The position numbers and the translations under genes are program-made. This document shows positions 28,447 to 37,580 of a DNA stretch of 64,000 nt, piece by piece. The notes beneath the pieces are model-generated. The model had not been told where the DNA came from. It did no database searches and saw only the letters and a list, made by a program, of their open reading frames with translations. Source of the stretch: Acidobacteria bacterium Ga0077522. GTDB lineage: Bacteria; Acidobacteriota; Vicinamibacteria; Vicinamibacterales; Vicinamibacteraceae. The stretch's first letter is position 1; each line of letters begins with the position of its first letter. The DNA is taken from the NCBI GenBank assembly GCA_001464065.1, contig LNDN01000007.1:1-64000 (forward strand), read 5' to 3'.

Positions 28447-29420
28447 GTGTTGCCGGTCCGGGCGCCCTTCAGCAGCGCCGTCAGCGTGTCCACGTTGTCG
28501 AGGCTGTCGTCGAGGGTCACGAGGGGCGCGCGCCCGCTCCGGGCACTCTCGCGCACGTCGTCCACTTCGCCCTGGTAGAGGGCGGGCCCTTCGACCGTCA
28601 CGAGGTACGTCTCGGTCGGCGTCATGACCTCGATGGTCTCGACCGTCTCCGGCTTGAACGGCCGCTTGATCAGCAGGCGGCCCTCGCTGCCGATGACTTC
28701 CATCTCGGTCTTGAACGGCGACTCGAAACTGCTGTGCACGTGGGCGACGATGTCGTCCGGAAACTGGATCTGCCCGAAGAAGCTGAGGTCGATCGTGCCC
28801 GGCGACCAGTTGGCCGCGGCCTGCACGGCCACGGGCCGCTGGCCGACGACGGTGCGGGCGAACGAGACCGGATAGCATCCGACGTCCCAGAGGCTGCCGC
28901 CGCCGAACTCGGGGTCCAGCCGCGTGTCCGCGGGACGGTCGAGCACGAACGAGAACGTGCCGCGCACGCCCTGCAGGCGGCCGATGGTGCCGTCGTGGGC
29001 GAGTTCCCGGACCTTGGCCACCAGGGGGTGGTGGCGGTACATGAACGCCTCGGTGATGACCACGTCATGGGTGCGCGCGGCCGATTGCAGGGTGCGCACG
29101 CCGGCGCCGTCGAGCGAAATCGGCTTCTCGACGAGGACGTGCTTCTTGGCTTCGGCCGCCTTCTCCGCCCACTCGACATGCATCGAGTGCGGCAGCGGAA
29201 TGTAGACGGCATCGATGTCGGGGTCGGCGAGCAGTTCTTCGTAGCTGCCGTAGGCGCGGGGAATGCCCTGCGCGTCCGCGTAGGTGCGCGCCCGCGCGAG
29301 GCTGCGCGAGGCGATGGCCAGCAACTGGTGTCCGTTGGACGCCAGCGGGCCGACGAGGGCTCGATTGATGCGGGCGACCCCGAGGATCCCCCAACGGAAC
29401 GGCGCAGGCGTATCGGTCAC
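28431..29420 (-). CDS. Gfo/Idh/MocA-family NAD(P)-dependent oxidoreductase
   Basis: A 329-residue cytosolic dehydrogenase. The Rossmann fold starts at FRWGILGVARINRALVG, followed by DIDAVYIPLPHSMHVEW and the family signature EKPISLDGAG, whose lysine is the usual catalytic residue. The C-terminal alpha/beta domain begins near EAFMYRHHP and includes GGGSLWDVGCYPV with conserved histidine-bearing loops. Substrates in this family are sugars, inositols and similar polyols and cannot be told here. Start GTG 29420 (VTDTPAPF) is chosen; upstream sequence belongs to the divergent lutA. The stop lies within the shared palindrome. Confidence 0.93.
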   Translation of the reverse strand: MTDTPAPFRWGILGVARINRALVGPLASNGHQLLAIASRSLARARTYADAQGIPRAYGSYEELLADPDIDAVYIPLPHSMHVEWAEKAAEAKKHVLVEKPISLDGAGVRTLQSAARTHDVVITEAFMYRHHPLVAKVRELAHDGTIGRLQGVRGTFSFVLDRPADTRLDPEFGGGSLWDVGCYPVSFARTVVGQRPVAVQAAANWSPGTIDLSFFGQIQFPDDIVAHVHSSFESPFKTEMEVIGSEGRLLIKRPFKPETVETIEVMTPTETYLVTVEGPALYQGEVDDVRESARSGRAPLVTLDDSLDNVDTLTALLKGARTGNTVELP

Positions 29421-29465
29421 GCGAGGATAGTAATGCCGGACGCCACCGCGATCCATAATCCTGGC

Positions 29466-30227
29466 ATGTCCTCGCCTGCCGCCCCCGCGACGCGGCCGAC
29501 CCGGGTCCAGTTGCTGGTCACCTGCCTGGTCGATCACTTCTCGCCGTCGACGGCCGACGCCGTGGTCCGCGTGCTCGAACAGCACGGTGTCGAGGTCGTG
29601 GTCCCCGAGGACCAGACCTGCTGCGGGCAGCCCGCCTGCAACGCCGGCGCGCGACCCGACGCCATCGCGATGGCCCAGCACACCATCGCCGTCCTCGAGC
29701 GGGACCCGGCCCCGGTGGTGATTCCTTCGGGCTCCTGCACCGACATGCTCGTGCATCAGGCCCCGGCGCTGCTCGCCGGTGATCCGGCCTGGGCGGCGCG
29801 CGCCGCTGCGGTGGCGGCCCGGACCTGGGAGTTCAGCCAGTTCCTCGTCGACGTGCTCGGCGTGACGGCGGTGCCGTCGTCGACGACCGGCACGCTGGCG
29901 TATCACGCGTGCTGCCACGGCTTGCGCGGCATCGGCATCGACGCGCAGCCGCGCGCGCTGCTGGAGCACGTGGGCGCGGCCACGATGGTCGCGCTGCCCG
30001 AGCACGACACGTGTTGCGGCTTCGGCGGCCTGTTCGCGGTCAAGCTGCCGGACATCTCCGGGGCGATGCTCGATCGCAAGTGCCGGCAGATCGCCACCTC
30101 GGGCGCCGACACGATCGTGGTCACCGACATCAGTTGCGCGATGCACATGCAGGGCGGCCTCGATCGCAAGGGCCAGGCGGTGCGGGTGCGCCACATTGCC
30201 GATGTGCTGGCCGGGGAGGGTGCATGA
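29466..30227 (+). CDS. lutA: lactate utilisation protein A (Fe-S cluster CCG-domain protein)
   Basis: A 253-residue protein with two cysteine-rich CCG domains that bind iron-sulphur clusters: TCCGQPACNAG (about 50-60) with SGSC, and YHACCHGLRG plus DTCCGFGGLFAVK. This matches LutA/YkgE, a subunit of the LutABC complex that oxidises L-lactate to pyruvate. ATG 29466 is 45 bp from the divergent oxidoreductase start. Its stop overlaps the lutB ATG (ATGA). Confidence 0.92.
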   Translation: MSSPAAPATRPTRVQLLVTCLVDHFSPSTADAVVRVLEQHGVEVVVPEDQTCCGQPACNAGARPDAIAMAQHTIAVLERDPAPVVIPSGSCTDMLVHQAPALLAGDPAWAARAAAVAARTWEFSQFLVDVLGVTAVPSSTTGTLAYHACCHGLRGIGIDAQPRALLEHVGAATMVALPEHDTCCGFGGLFAVKLPDISGAMLDRKCRQIATSGADTIVVTDISCAMHMQGGLDRKGQAVRVRHIADVLAGEGA

Positions 30228-31623
30228 GCCAGGTCGCGCCACTGCCGTTCTACACGCGGGCCCGCCAGGCGATGGCGGACCAGAACCTCCAGACCGCCCT
30301 GGACCGCGCCACGGGCCGGATGGTCGTGGCGCGCAAACAGGCCATCGGACTGATCGCCGATGGCGAGGCGGCCCGTGACCATGCGCGACAGATTCGCGCC
30401 CACACCATCGCCAATCTGGACCGCTACCTCGACGAGTTCGTCGCCAACGCCACGGCCCTCGGCGTCCACGTGCACTTCGCGGCCGATGCCGAGGCGGCCA
30501 CCCGACTGGTCGTCGACATCGCGCGGGCCAACGACGTCACGCGGGTGGTCAAGGGCAAGTCGATGGTCTCCGAGGAAATCGAGCTGAATCACGCGCTCGA
30601 GGCCGCCGGCATGCGGGTGGTGGAGACCGACCTCGGCGAGTACGTGATCCAGCTCGATCACGACGTGCCGTCGCACATCATCGCGCCCATCATCCACAAG
30701 ACGAAGGAGCAGGTCGCCGAGACGTTCCGTCGAGAACTGCACGCCACCGAGGCCGAGGTCGCCGGCATCCCGGAGATGACGGCGTTCGCGCGCCGGATGC
30801 TGCGCGCCGAGTTCCTCGCCGCGGACATGGGCATCAGTGGCGTCAACTTCGCCGTCGCCGACAGCGGCAGCCTCTGCCTCGTCGAGAACGAAGGCAACGG
30901 CCGGCTTTCCACCACCGTGCCTCGACTGCACGTGGCCCTGATGGGCATCGAGCGCGTCGTCCCCACCGCGGCCGACCTCGCCGTCTCCCTGCGGGTGCTG
31001 GCGCGCAGCGGCACGGGCCAGGCACCGGGCCACGCCGCGCCGATGATCCCGACGGCCCGTCCGCCCTGCACGTCGTGCTCGTCGACAACGGTCGCTCCAA
31101 CATGCTCCGGACCGAGCTCGAGGAGATCCTCTACTGCATCCGGTGCGGCGCCTGCCTCAACGTGTGCCCGGTCTACCAGGAGATCGGCGGACACGCCTAC
31201 GGCAGCGTCTATCCGGGCCCGGTCGGTGCGGTCTACACGCCTGGCGCCTTCGGCATGGGCCCGTGGGCCGATCTGCCGCAGGCGAGCAGTCTGTGCGGCG
31301 CGTGCAAGGACGCGTGTCCGGTACGCATCGACATCCCGCGCATGCTGCTCGCGCTGCGCGCCCGCGCCGAGGAGGGCGGGCACACGCCGCGGTGGGTCGG
31401 CGACGGCTTGCACGTGTTCCGGCTGCTGGCGACGCGGCCGCGCCTGTTCCGATGGGCATCGGCCGTCGCGCGGCGAGTGTCGCGCTGGTTCGGACCGAAC
31501 GGATTCGACCGGCTGCCGGGGCCGCTCGCCGGCTGGACACGTCACCGGCACTTTCCCGCCATGGCCGCCGAGACGTTCACGGCGCGGCGCCGGCGGCAGG
31601 CGGAGACGCGAGGCCAGTCGTGA
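30224..31623 (+). pseudogene. lutB: lactate utilisation protein B, disrupted by a frameshift
   Basis: ATG 30224 opens a LutB frame (PFYTRARQAMADQNLQTALD, then KSMVSEEIELNHALE and ADSGSLCLVENEGNGRLSTT) that is correct to ARSGTGQ near 31020. The rest lies in another frame: TGPRRADDPDGPSALHVVLV, then EILYCIRCGACLNVCPVYQ and LCGACKDACPV with two 4Fe-4S clusters, to TGA 31623. At the switch, GGCACGGGCCA (31010-31020) is followed at once by GGCACCGGGCCA (31021-31032). The roughly nine residues normally between these are missing. This suggests deletion between short direct repeats, or a sequencing collapse. If real, the fused electron-transfer half is lost unless recoded. Confidence 0.85.
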
Positions 31624-32315
31624 CGCGCGACCTGTTCCCGGCGAGCCTGCGCGCGAAGCTGGCCCCGTCGGGCACGGTGGTGCCGCATCCCGGCGCGTTC
31701 GCGACCGCGCCGATGCCACCCACCGTGGACGAGGCCCTCGCGCAGTTCACAGAGGCCTGTGAGGCCGTCGGTGGGCGCGTCTCGCGCGTCTCGACCGCCG
31801 CCGAGGCCGCCGACATCGCGCTGGGCTATCTCGAGGCTGCCGAGTGGCAACGCGAGGGCACCACGGGGCCGGCACCGTTCGTCTGCTGGGACGCACCGCA
31901 TCTCGTGCTGCCGGACGTGACGGCACTGGTGCAGAGTCGTGGCGCGGCGCGTCTCGACGCGCACGTGCACGCCGACCAGGCCGCACGCGACCTCGATTCG
32001 CGACGGCTCGACGCCGCCATCGTCGGCATCACCGGCGCGCATGCCGCGCTCGTCGACACCGGCACGGTGGTGCTCGTGCACGGGGACGGCCGCGGTCGCC
32101 TCGTCTCGCTGCTGCCGCCGGTGCACGTGGCCCTCGTGCCGATCGGCCGCGTGCATGCCACGCTCGGCGAGTTGTTCGTCGCCGAGCCGGCCCTGCTGCG
32201 CGCGTCCGCCAACGTCGTGTTCGTCACGGGCCCGAGCCGGACCGCCGACATCGAGATGACCCTGACCCGCGGCGTGCATGGTCCGCGGATCGTCCACGTG
32301 GTGTTCGTCGGATGA
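31620..32315 (+). CDS. lutC: lactate utilisation protein C
   Basis: A 231-residue LutC/YkgG-domain protein, third component of the lactate-oxidising LutABC system. It shows the family features VGITGAHAALVDTGTVVLV in the middle and GPSRTADIEMTLTRGVHGP near the C-terminus. GTG 31620 overlaps the lutB stop (GTGA), so it is coupled to the lutB C-terminal frame even though lutB is shifted. Its own stop overlaps the next ATG. Confidence 0.92.
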   Translation: MTRDLFPASLRAKLAPSGTVVPHPGAFATAPMPPTVDEALAQFTEACEAVGGRVSRVSTAAEAADIALGYLEAAEWQREGTTGPAPFVCWDAPHLVLPDVTALVQSRGAARLDAHVHADQAARDLDSRRLDAAIVGITGAHAALVDTGTVVLVHGDGRGRLVSLLPPVHVALVPIGRVHATLGELFVAEPALLRASANVVFVTGPSRTADIEMTLTRGVHGPRIVHVVFVG

Positions 32316-32833
32316 CGACACTGTCGGCGACCACGCGGGAGGTCGCCGTGCGGGCGACAGGGCTCGCGCTGTCGCTCGCGGGCTGCGGAGCACTGCTCTG
32401 GCTGTTCGTGCACCAGCCCACCAACCTCGACGAGCTGACGGGCGGGGTCGCGGCCTCGGTCGGGGCCTACCAGATCAACCAGGCCGACTTCGAGCAGGGC
32501 CGGCAGTTCTTCGAGACCGACCGGTTCGTCGAGGCGCGCTCGGCCTTCGCGCGAGCCGACCCGGCGTCGAGGCACGCCGTGACGCAGTTCTACGTCGCCT
32601 ACAGCTTCTACCGCCAGGGGTGGGGACGCGTGTACAGCGACGACACGCTGTTCACGCAAGGGCTCGAGGCCGTCAACCGCGCCATCGCGCTCGCTCCCGG
32701 TAGGCGCCTGACCGTCGAGGACCCGGGCCTCGACATGAAGACCGCCGACGAACTGAAGGTCGAATTCGAGCAGGGGCTGACGCGCGACGCCTCCGACTTC
32801 AATCCCCTGCGCGTGCTGCGGAAGCGACGATGA
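32312..32833 (+). CDS. membrane-anchored tetratricopeptide-like protein
   Basis: A 173-residue protein with an N-terminal membrane helix (VRATGLALSLAGCGALLWLF) and a periplasmic part. That part holds TPR-like helix pairs: INQADFEQGRQFFETDRFVEARSAFARADPAS, then AVTQFYVAYSFYRQGWGRVY with EAVNRAIALAP. No enzyme motif is present. It overlaps lutC (ATGA) and the next gene (ATGA), so it belongs to the same transcript. Its role in that operon is unknown; TPR parts usually bind proteins. Confidence 0.75.
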   Translation: MTTLSATTREVAVRATGLALSLAGCGALLWLFVHQPTNLDELTGGVAASVGAYQINQADFEQGRQFFETDRFVEARSAFARADPASRHAVTQFYVAYSFYRQGWGRVYSDDTLFTQGLEAVNRAIALAPGRRLTVEDPGLDMKTADELKVEFEQGLTRDASDFNPLRVLRKRR

Positions 32834-33645
32834 CGATGCCGTGGGCGCAGCTCGCCGTCCGTGAAGCGCTCGTGCTGCCGCTGTTGCTGATCGGCGTGGC
32901 GGCCGGCGGCGGCTTCCGCAGCGGGGTGACTGATGGCGCCTGGCGCTTCCTGCCGCCGACGCCGATGGCGCTGGTGCTCGGCGTGCTGCTGGTGGGCGTG
33001 CTCGTGCGCACCGGCGTGCTGGCACCGTGGACGCTCGTCGGCCCGCATCGACACGGCCTCGCCAACGCCAACGGCGCCATGCTGCTCGCCACGCTCCTGC
33101 TTGCGTCCTCGCAGGTCTTCACCGCGCTGTCGCCGGAGTCCGGACTGCTGCAGGTGCTGGCCTCGGTCTTCTTCCTGCTGTTGCTCGTCAACACGCTGGC
33201 GGCCCAGCCCACCCGCGCACGCGCGATGCAGAGCCTCGGCGTGGTCCTGCTCTCGGCATTCGTGCTGAAGTACGTGATCCTCGACGCGCTCTACGCCCCG
33301 GAAGGCAGCCTCGCGCGCAAGGTGGTGACGACGCTGCTCGAAGGCGTGTCGCTCGGCGCCCTCGGCTACACGTCGCACGGCGCCGCCACGGCCTACGTCG
33401 CCTTCCTCGTGGTGCTGCTCTACCTGTTCGCGCTGGTGCTGCTGCCGGGGGATGACGACGATCGGGTAGGGCCCGTTCTCCGAACGGGCCGTGACGGCCG
33501 GCTCGGAGAGCCGGCCCTACCCAGAGCAGAGCCGGCCCGACCCAGAGGCGAGCCGTCCCTCCCAGGCGAGACGTCGCTGCCGGCCCTCACTGGCGCGCGC
33601 GCCAGCGGTGCACCAGCGGCACGGCCAGATCCGGCCGATCACTGA
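32830..33645 (+). CDS. multi-pass membrane protein with repeat-derived tail
   Basis: A 271-residue protein of which residues 1-212 form about six transmembrane helices (EALVLPLLLIGVAAGGG, MALVLGVLLVGVLVRTGVL, LLQVLASVFFLLLLVNTLA, TAYVAFLVVLLYLFALVLL). No family is recognised. After GDDDD the frame continues through a double-hairpin REP-like element (33464-33522) and further repeat-like sequence, giving an Arg/Pro/Gly-rich tail of about 58 residues that overlaps the convergent GDPD gene by 59 bp. The native end was probably near residue 213. Overlaps the preceding gene by ATGA. Confidence 0.7.
   Translation: MTMPWAQLAVREALVLPLLLIGVAAGGGFRSGVTDGAWRFLPPTPMALVLGVLLVGVLVRTGVLAPWTLVGPHRHGLANANGAMLLATLLLASSQVFTALSPESGLLQVLASVFFLLLLVNTLAAQPTRARAMQSLGVVLLSAFVLKYVILDALYAPEGSLARKVVTTLLEGVSLGALGYTSHGAATAYVAFLVVLLYLFALVLLPGDDDDRVGPVLRTGRDGRLGEPALPRAEPARPRGEPSLPGETSLPALTGARASGAPAARPDPADH
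33464..33522. repeat. double-hairpin REP-like element inside a gene's 3' end
   Basis: GGGTAGGGCC (33464-33473) to GGCCCTACCC (33513-33522) with the same two hairpins as 17333-17401 but a shorter centre. The bases before it (ATC) match those before the 17333 copy. There the element's TAG ends the gene; here the upstream gene meets it in a different frame, reads through, and gains an unnatural tail. Further short GAGCCG/CCCTCCC pieces follow to about 33570. Confidence 0.88.
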
Positions 33646-34408
33646 TCAGCCCGCGGACGCCCCAGCCGAGCAGGCGCTCCATCGCCGCGGGCTCATCCAC
33701 CGTCCACACCGCCACCGGCACACCTGCGCGCGCCGCCGCGCGCACGAAACGACGCGACACCACGCGCATCACGCCGGCTTTCTCGGGGACCTGGAACGCC
33801 TGGTAGGCCGTCCGCCTCGGCGCGGCCGCGACCCACGACCGGTAGAGGAACCACCGGATCTCCTCTCGCGCCGCGCTCGACACGACATCGGCGCCCTGGG
33901 CCCTCGCCGTCCGCACGACGCCATCGTCGAAGCCCGCGAAGCACACGCGGCGCAGGGCTCCGGCGGCGCGGACCAGCGCGACGGCACCGCGCGCCAGCTC
34001 GGGGTCATCGCCCTTGAGCTCCAGGATGATCGGCACGTCGGGATAGCGCGACAGCACCGTCGCGAGTCGGGGAATCCGACAGCCCTCGTCGCGCCACGCC
34101 TTTCCGGAGAGGTCGCGGAAGTGGTACCCGGCATCGAGACGCTCGAGGGCCTCTGCCGTGCAGGCGGAGAGCGGGCCGGTGCCACTCGTCGTCCGGTCGA
34201 GCGTGGCGTCGTGATGCACCATCGGCACGCCGTCACTCGAGAGGCGGATGTCGAACTCCAGCCCGTCGGCGCCGAGCGACAGCCCGTGATCGAAGGCCGT
34301 CAGCGTGTTCTCGGGACGCAACGCCGAGCCGCCCCGATGCGCAAAGACCAGGGGCGCGCCGAGCGACGCAACGGGATGGGGTGGCGAAACGACAGCGGGA
34401 GCAACCAT
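33587..34408 (-). CDS. glycerophosphodiester phosphodiesterase
   Basis: A 273-residue GDPD-family TIM-barrel enzyme that hydrolyses glycerophosphodiesters to glycerol-3-phosphate and an alcohol. The motifs are clear: FAHRGGSALRPENTLTAF (catalytic His and the metal-binding Glu), EFDIRLSSDGVPMVHHDATLDRTT (ExD and the second catalytic His), ILELKGDDPE, and VWTVDEPAAMERLLGWGVRGLISDRPD at the end. No signal peptide, so probably cytosolic, as for UgpQ. Its product would join the glycerol kinase product elsewhere in the window. Overlaps the convergent membrane protein tail by 59 bp. Confidence 0.93.
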   Translation of the reverse strand: MVAPAVVSPPHPVASLGAPLVFAHRGGSALRPENTLTAFDHGLSLGADGLEFDIRLSSDGVPMVHHDATLDRTTSGTGPLSACTAEALERLDAGYHFRDLSGKAWRDEGCRIPRLATVLSRYPDVPIILELKGDDPELARGAVALVRAAGALRRVCFAGFDDGVVRTARAQGADVVSSAAREEIRWFLYRSWVAAAPRRTAYQAFQVPEKAGVMRVVSRRFVRAAARAGVPVAVWTVDEPAAMERLLGWGVRGLISDRPDLAVPLVHRWRARQ

Positions 34409-34507
34409 GCGGCGAGTGTGGGAGTCCTATGGCGAAGCCGTGTCGTGACGATGCGAGCTCGCCAGAGCCATGCCGGCTCGACAAAATCGACCTGATACTA
34501 TCGCCCC

Positions 34508-36040
34508 ATGTCCCGACCGACAACGCTTGGCGCGCTGAAGCGGGAGATCGCGGCCGGACGCGTCGCGCGACGCCCCGTGCGATCCGAACTCCGCGACAAC
34601 CTGCTGGCTCGCCTCAAGGCGGGTGGCCCGATCTTCCCCGGTGTGCTCGGCTACGACGACACGGTCGTGCCGCAGGTGGTCAACGCCCTCCTGGCGCGGC
34701 ACCACTTCATCCTCCTCGGGTTGCGTGGCCAGGCCAAGAGCCGCATGCTCCGCGCCCTCACCACGTTGCTGGACGACGAGATCCCCGTCGTGCCCGGCTC
34801 GGAGATCAACGACGACCCCGTCGCGCCGCTGAGCGCGTTCGGGCGTCATCGCGTGGCCGAAGCCGGCGACGACCTGGCGATCGACTGGCTGCCGCGCGAT
34901 CGGCGCTACGTCGAAAAGCTCGCCACGCCGGACGTCACCATCGCCGACATGATCGGGGACATCGACCCGATCAAGGCCGCCCGGGCCGGGCTCGCGCTCG
35001 GCGACGAGCTGACGATGCACTACGGGCTCGTGCCGCGAGCGAACCGGGGCATCTTCGCGATCAACGAGCTGCCCGACCTCGCCGGACGCATCCAGGTGGG
35101 CCTGTTCAACATCCTCCAGGAGGGGGATGTGCAGATCAAGGGCTTCCCGGTGCGGTTGCCGCTCGACATCCTGCTCGTGTTCAGCGCCAACCCCGAGGAC
35201 TACACGGCGCGCGGCAAGATCATCACGCCGCTCAAGGACCGCATCGGCTCGGAGATCCGCACCCACTATCCCTCGACGCTCGAGGAGGGGGTGGCGATCA
35301 CCGAACAGGAGGCATGGACGGCCCGCACGACCGACGGCGGACACTCGATCGAGGTGCCGCGCTACATCCGCGAGATCGTCGAGGAGGTCGCCTTCCAGGC
35401 CCGCAAGGAGCCCAAGGTCGACAAGCGGTCCGGCGTCAGCCAGCGCCTGCCCATCTCGGTGCTCGAGAACGTCGTCTCCAACGCCGAGCGGCGCGCCGTG
35501 CTGCACGATGAAGCCCTCGCGGTGCCGCGCGTCTCCGACATCTACGCGGCCCTGCCTGCCATCACCGGCAAGCTCGAGCTCGAGTACGAGGGCGAACTGA
35601 AGGGGGCCGACAAGGTCGCCGCCGACATCATCCGCGCCGCCATCGGCCAGATCTTCGATGCCCACCTCGGGTCGGTCAACTTCCGCCAGGCTATCGAGTG
35701 GTTCGACATGGGCGGGTCGCTGCAGCTCGACGACACCGCGTCGGCCGCCGTCCTGCTCGATCAGACGCGCAAGGTGCAGGGCCTGACCGACGCGCCCGAA
35801 GCACTCGGCCTGCCCGAGGATGCCCCGGCGCCCCTCATCGCCTCGGCCCTCGATTTCGTGCTCGAAGGGCTGCACGCCCACAAGCGCATCAGTCGCACCG
35901 AGGCGGGCACGTACACCGCCGGCGACGAACCCGTGCGCCGCGGCGGCAAGGCCGACAAGCGACGTGAACGCAAGCTCGCCGACGACGACGATGACGGGTT
36001 CGGCGGCGCCGGGGGCGGCGGGGGGCGGTATTACAACTGA
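34508..36040 (+). CDS. MoxR/ChlI-type AAA+ ATPase paired with a VWA protein
   Basis: A 510-residue AAA+ protein. The P-loop reads GLRGQAKS (71-78), with alanine where most Walker A motifs have glycine. [24 protein letters not shown] with the following FSANPEDYT is the magnesium-chelatase/MoxR Walker B-sensor pattern. A helical region follows, then a Lys/Arg/Asp-rich end and a Gly-rich tail ([12 protein letters not shown]). MoxR-type ATPases with VWA partners act as chaperones or metal-insertion motors. The partner follows at 36142. Substrate unknown. The stop directly abuts an ATGCCGA heptamer array. Confidence 0.85.
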   Translation: MSRPTTLGALKREIAAGRVARRPVRSELRDNLLARLKAGGPIFPGVLGYDDTVVPQVVNALLARHHFILLGLRGQAKSRMLRALTTLLDDEIPVVPGSEINDDPVAPLSAFGRHRVAEAGDDLAIDWLPRDRRYVEKLATPDVTIADMIGDIDPIKAARAGLALGDELTMHYGLVPRANRGIFAINELPDLAGRIQVGLFNILQEGDVQIKGFPVRLPLDILLVFSANPEDYTARGKIITPLKDRIGSEIRTHYPSTLEEGVAITEQEAWTARTTDGGHSIEVPRYIREIVEEVAFQARKEPKVDKRSGVSQRLPISVLENVVSNAERRAVLHDEALAVPRVSDIYAALPAITGKLELEYEGELKGADKVAADIIRAAIGQIFDAHLGSVNFRQAIEWFDMGGSLQLDDTASAAVLLDQTRKVQGLTDAPEALGLPEDAPAPLIASALDFVLEGLHAHKRISRTEAGTYTAGDEPVRRGGKADKRRERKLADDDDDGFGGAGGGGGRYYN

Positions 36041-36135
36041 ATGCCGCGATGCCGAATGCCGAAGGCCGCGAGATGGGTAGGGCCGGCTCTCCGAGCCGGC
36101 CGTCGCCTGCAACCCCGAAGGCCGCATGACGAAGG
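36041..36135. repeat. ATGCCGA heptamers flanking one REP-like hairpin
   Basis: Starts at the base after the ATPase stop: ATGCCGCG, ATGCCGA, ATGCCGA, AGGCCGC (36041-36069). Then comes the 30-bp hairpin unit GGGTAGGGCCGGCTC-TCC-GAGCCGGCCGTC type (36075-36104, written here with its loop), then AAGGCCG-CATGACG-AAGGCCG up to about 36140. It fills the gap before the VWA gene; the GTG start lies just past it. Confidence 0.8.
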
Positions 36136-36141
36136 CCGACA

Positions 36142-37386
36142 GTGAAATACAAGTACACCAAGTTCATCCCGGACGACCTCGAGGGCATCGACCTCGAGCA
36201 GCTGCTCTCGAAGCTGTCCGACCTGCTGCTCGCCAGCGGGTTCGACAACCCGTACGAGCCGGACCCGAACGCGCACGGGCACACGCGGCAGGAACTGCAG
36301 GACGCCATCATCGAGGCCCTGCTGTCCAACGGCCTGCTGTCGCCCGAGCAGATGGAGCGCCTGCTCGGCGAGCCGGCCGACGGCGACAGCACGTCCGGGC
36401 TCGAGCAGTTGCTCGACAAGCTGATCGATCGGATGGGCCAGCAGGGCTACCTGACGCCGCAGCCCGAGCAGGGCACGCTGAGCGGCGGCCAGGACGGCAC
36501 GGACCTGCCGCCGGTGAAGTTCGAGGTCACCGACAAGGGGATCGACTTCCTCGGGTATCGCGCGCTACGTGATCTACTGGGGTCGCTCGGCCGCAGCAGC
36601 GCGGGTCGGCACGACACCCGCGACATGGCCACCGGCATCGACGCCGGCGGTGCCGTCAAGCCGTACGAGTTCGGCGACACGATGAATCTGGATCCCGTCG
36701 CGACGCTGCTCAGCTCGGTCGGACGCAACGGGTTGCCCGAACCCGGGCAGGGCTTCGAGCTCGACTACCCCGACCTGCACGTGACGCAGGGCGAGTACCA
36801 GAGTTCGTGCGCCACGGTGGTGATGCTGGACTGCAGCCACAGCATGATCCTGTACGGCGAGGACCGTTTCACACCCGCCAAGCGTGTCGCGCTGGCGCTG
36901 GCGAATCTGATTCGCCACCAGTATCCCGGCGATGCCCTCAACGCCGTGCTGTTCCACGACTCGGCCGAAGAGGTGCCGGTCGAGCAGCTCGCCCGGGTGC
37001 GCGTGGGGCCGTACTACACCAACACCCGCGAAGGTCTGCGGCTGGCGCGCCGTGTGCTCGAGCGCCAGAAGAAGGACATGAAGCAGATCGTGATGATCAC
37101 CGACGGCAAACCGTCGGCCATCACGCGCCCGGACGGGCAGATCTATCGCAACGCCTTCGGCCTCGATCCCTACATCGTGTCGGAGACGTTTGCCGAGGTC
37201 GCCGCCTGTCGCAAGGCCGGCATCATGATCAACACGTTCATGCTCGCGCGCGACTACGAGCTGATGGCGTTCGTACGCCGCGTCGCCCAGATCTGCCACG
37301 GCAAGGCGTACTTCACCACACCGATGACGCTCGGACAGTACGTGCTGACCGACTACATGAACAACAAGACGCGCACGGTGCACTAG
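36142..37386 (+). CDS. VWA-domain protein, partner of the MoxR-type ATPase
   Basis: A 414-residue soluble protein. The C-terminal half is a von Willebrand factor A domain with a complete metal-ion-dependent adhesion site: DCSHS (230-234), a downstream threonine region, and MITDGKPSA. The N-terminal 200 residues are acidic and helical ([31 protein letters not shown]), with no known domain. Together with the ATPase it resembles the ChlI/ChlD and MoxR/CoxE pairings, in which the VWA partner links the ATPase ring to its substrate. Start is GTG 36142. The stop TAG lies 1 bp before an AATTCAG element. Confidence 0.87.
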   Translation: MKYKYTKFIPDDLEGIDLEQLLSKLSDLLLASGFDNPYEPDPNAHGHTRQELQDAIIEALLSNGLLSPEQMERLLGEPADGDSTSGLEQLLDKLIDRMGQQGYLTPQPEQGTLSGGQDGTDLPPVKFEVTDKGIDFLGYRALRDLLGSLGRSSAGRHDTRDMATGIDAGGAVKPYEFGDTMNLDPVATLLSSVGRNGLPEPGQGFELDYPDLHVTQGEYQSSCATVVMLDCSHSMILYGEDRFTPAKRVALALANLIRHQYPGDALNAVLFHDSAEEVPVEQLARVRVGPYYTNTREGLRLARRVLERQKKDMKQIVMITDGKPSAITRPDGQIYRNAFGLDPYIVSETFAEVAACRKAGIMINTFMLARDYELMAFVRRVAQICHGKAYFTTPMTLGQYVLTDYMNNKTRTVH

Positions 37387-37387
37387 T

Positions 37388-37580
37388 AATTCAGGGCCCG
37401 TGCCGCGATATTCAAGGTTCAGAATGAAGCGCGGGGCCCACAGGGTCGGCTCTGCCGCACGTTCATGACGACAGAGTGGCGTCGCGTGCTGGAGACCAGA
37501 CGGGATCCGCGCGGAGCCTGGCAGATGGTCGACCTGCACTGCATTCTGAATGTTGAATGCCGGCCAGGAGAGCCTGAATT
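37388..37580. repeat. 193-bp AATTCAG element
   Basis: Begins AATTCAGG (37388-37395), one base after the VWA stop, and ends CCTGAATT (37573-37580) at the start codon of the LON-domain gene. Inside, ATTCAAG-GTTCAGA-ATGAAGC runs into GCGGGGCCCACAGGGTCGG, very like the left part of the element at 21258 (GGGGCCGGCAGGGTCAG). The inverted partner ATTCTGAATGTTGAATG stands at 37543-37559. No coding sequence is credible; frames that extend the LON gene upstream through it are repeat-derived. Confidence 0.78.

Noticed and set aside
28431-30242. Longer form of the Gfo/Idh/MocA gene beginning inside lutA
   Set aside because: The additional 270 residues are antisense to lutA and lack family similarity; the Rossmann motif begins a few residues after GTG 29420.
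31005-31075. Programmed frameshift in lutB
   Set aside because: No slippery heptamer or downstream pseudoknot is evident, and residues are missing at the junction, which a frameshift alone cannot explain.
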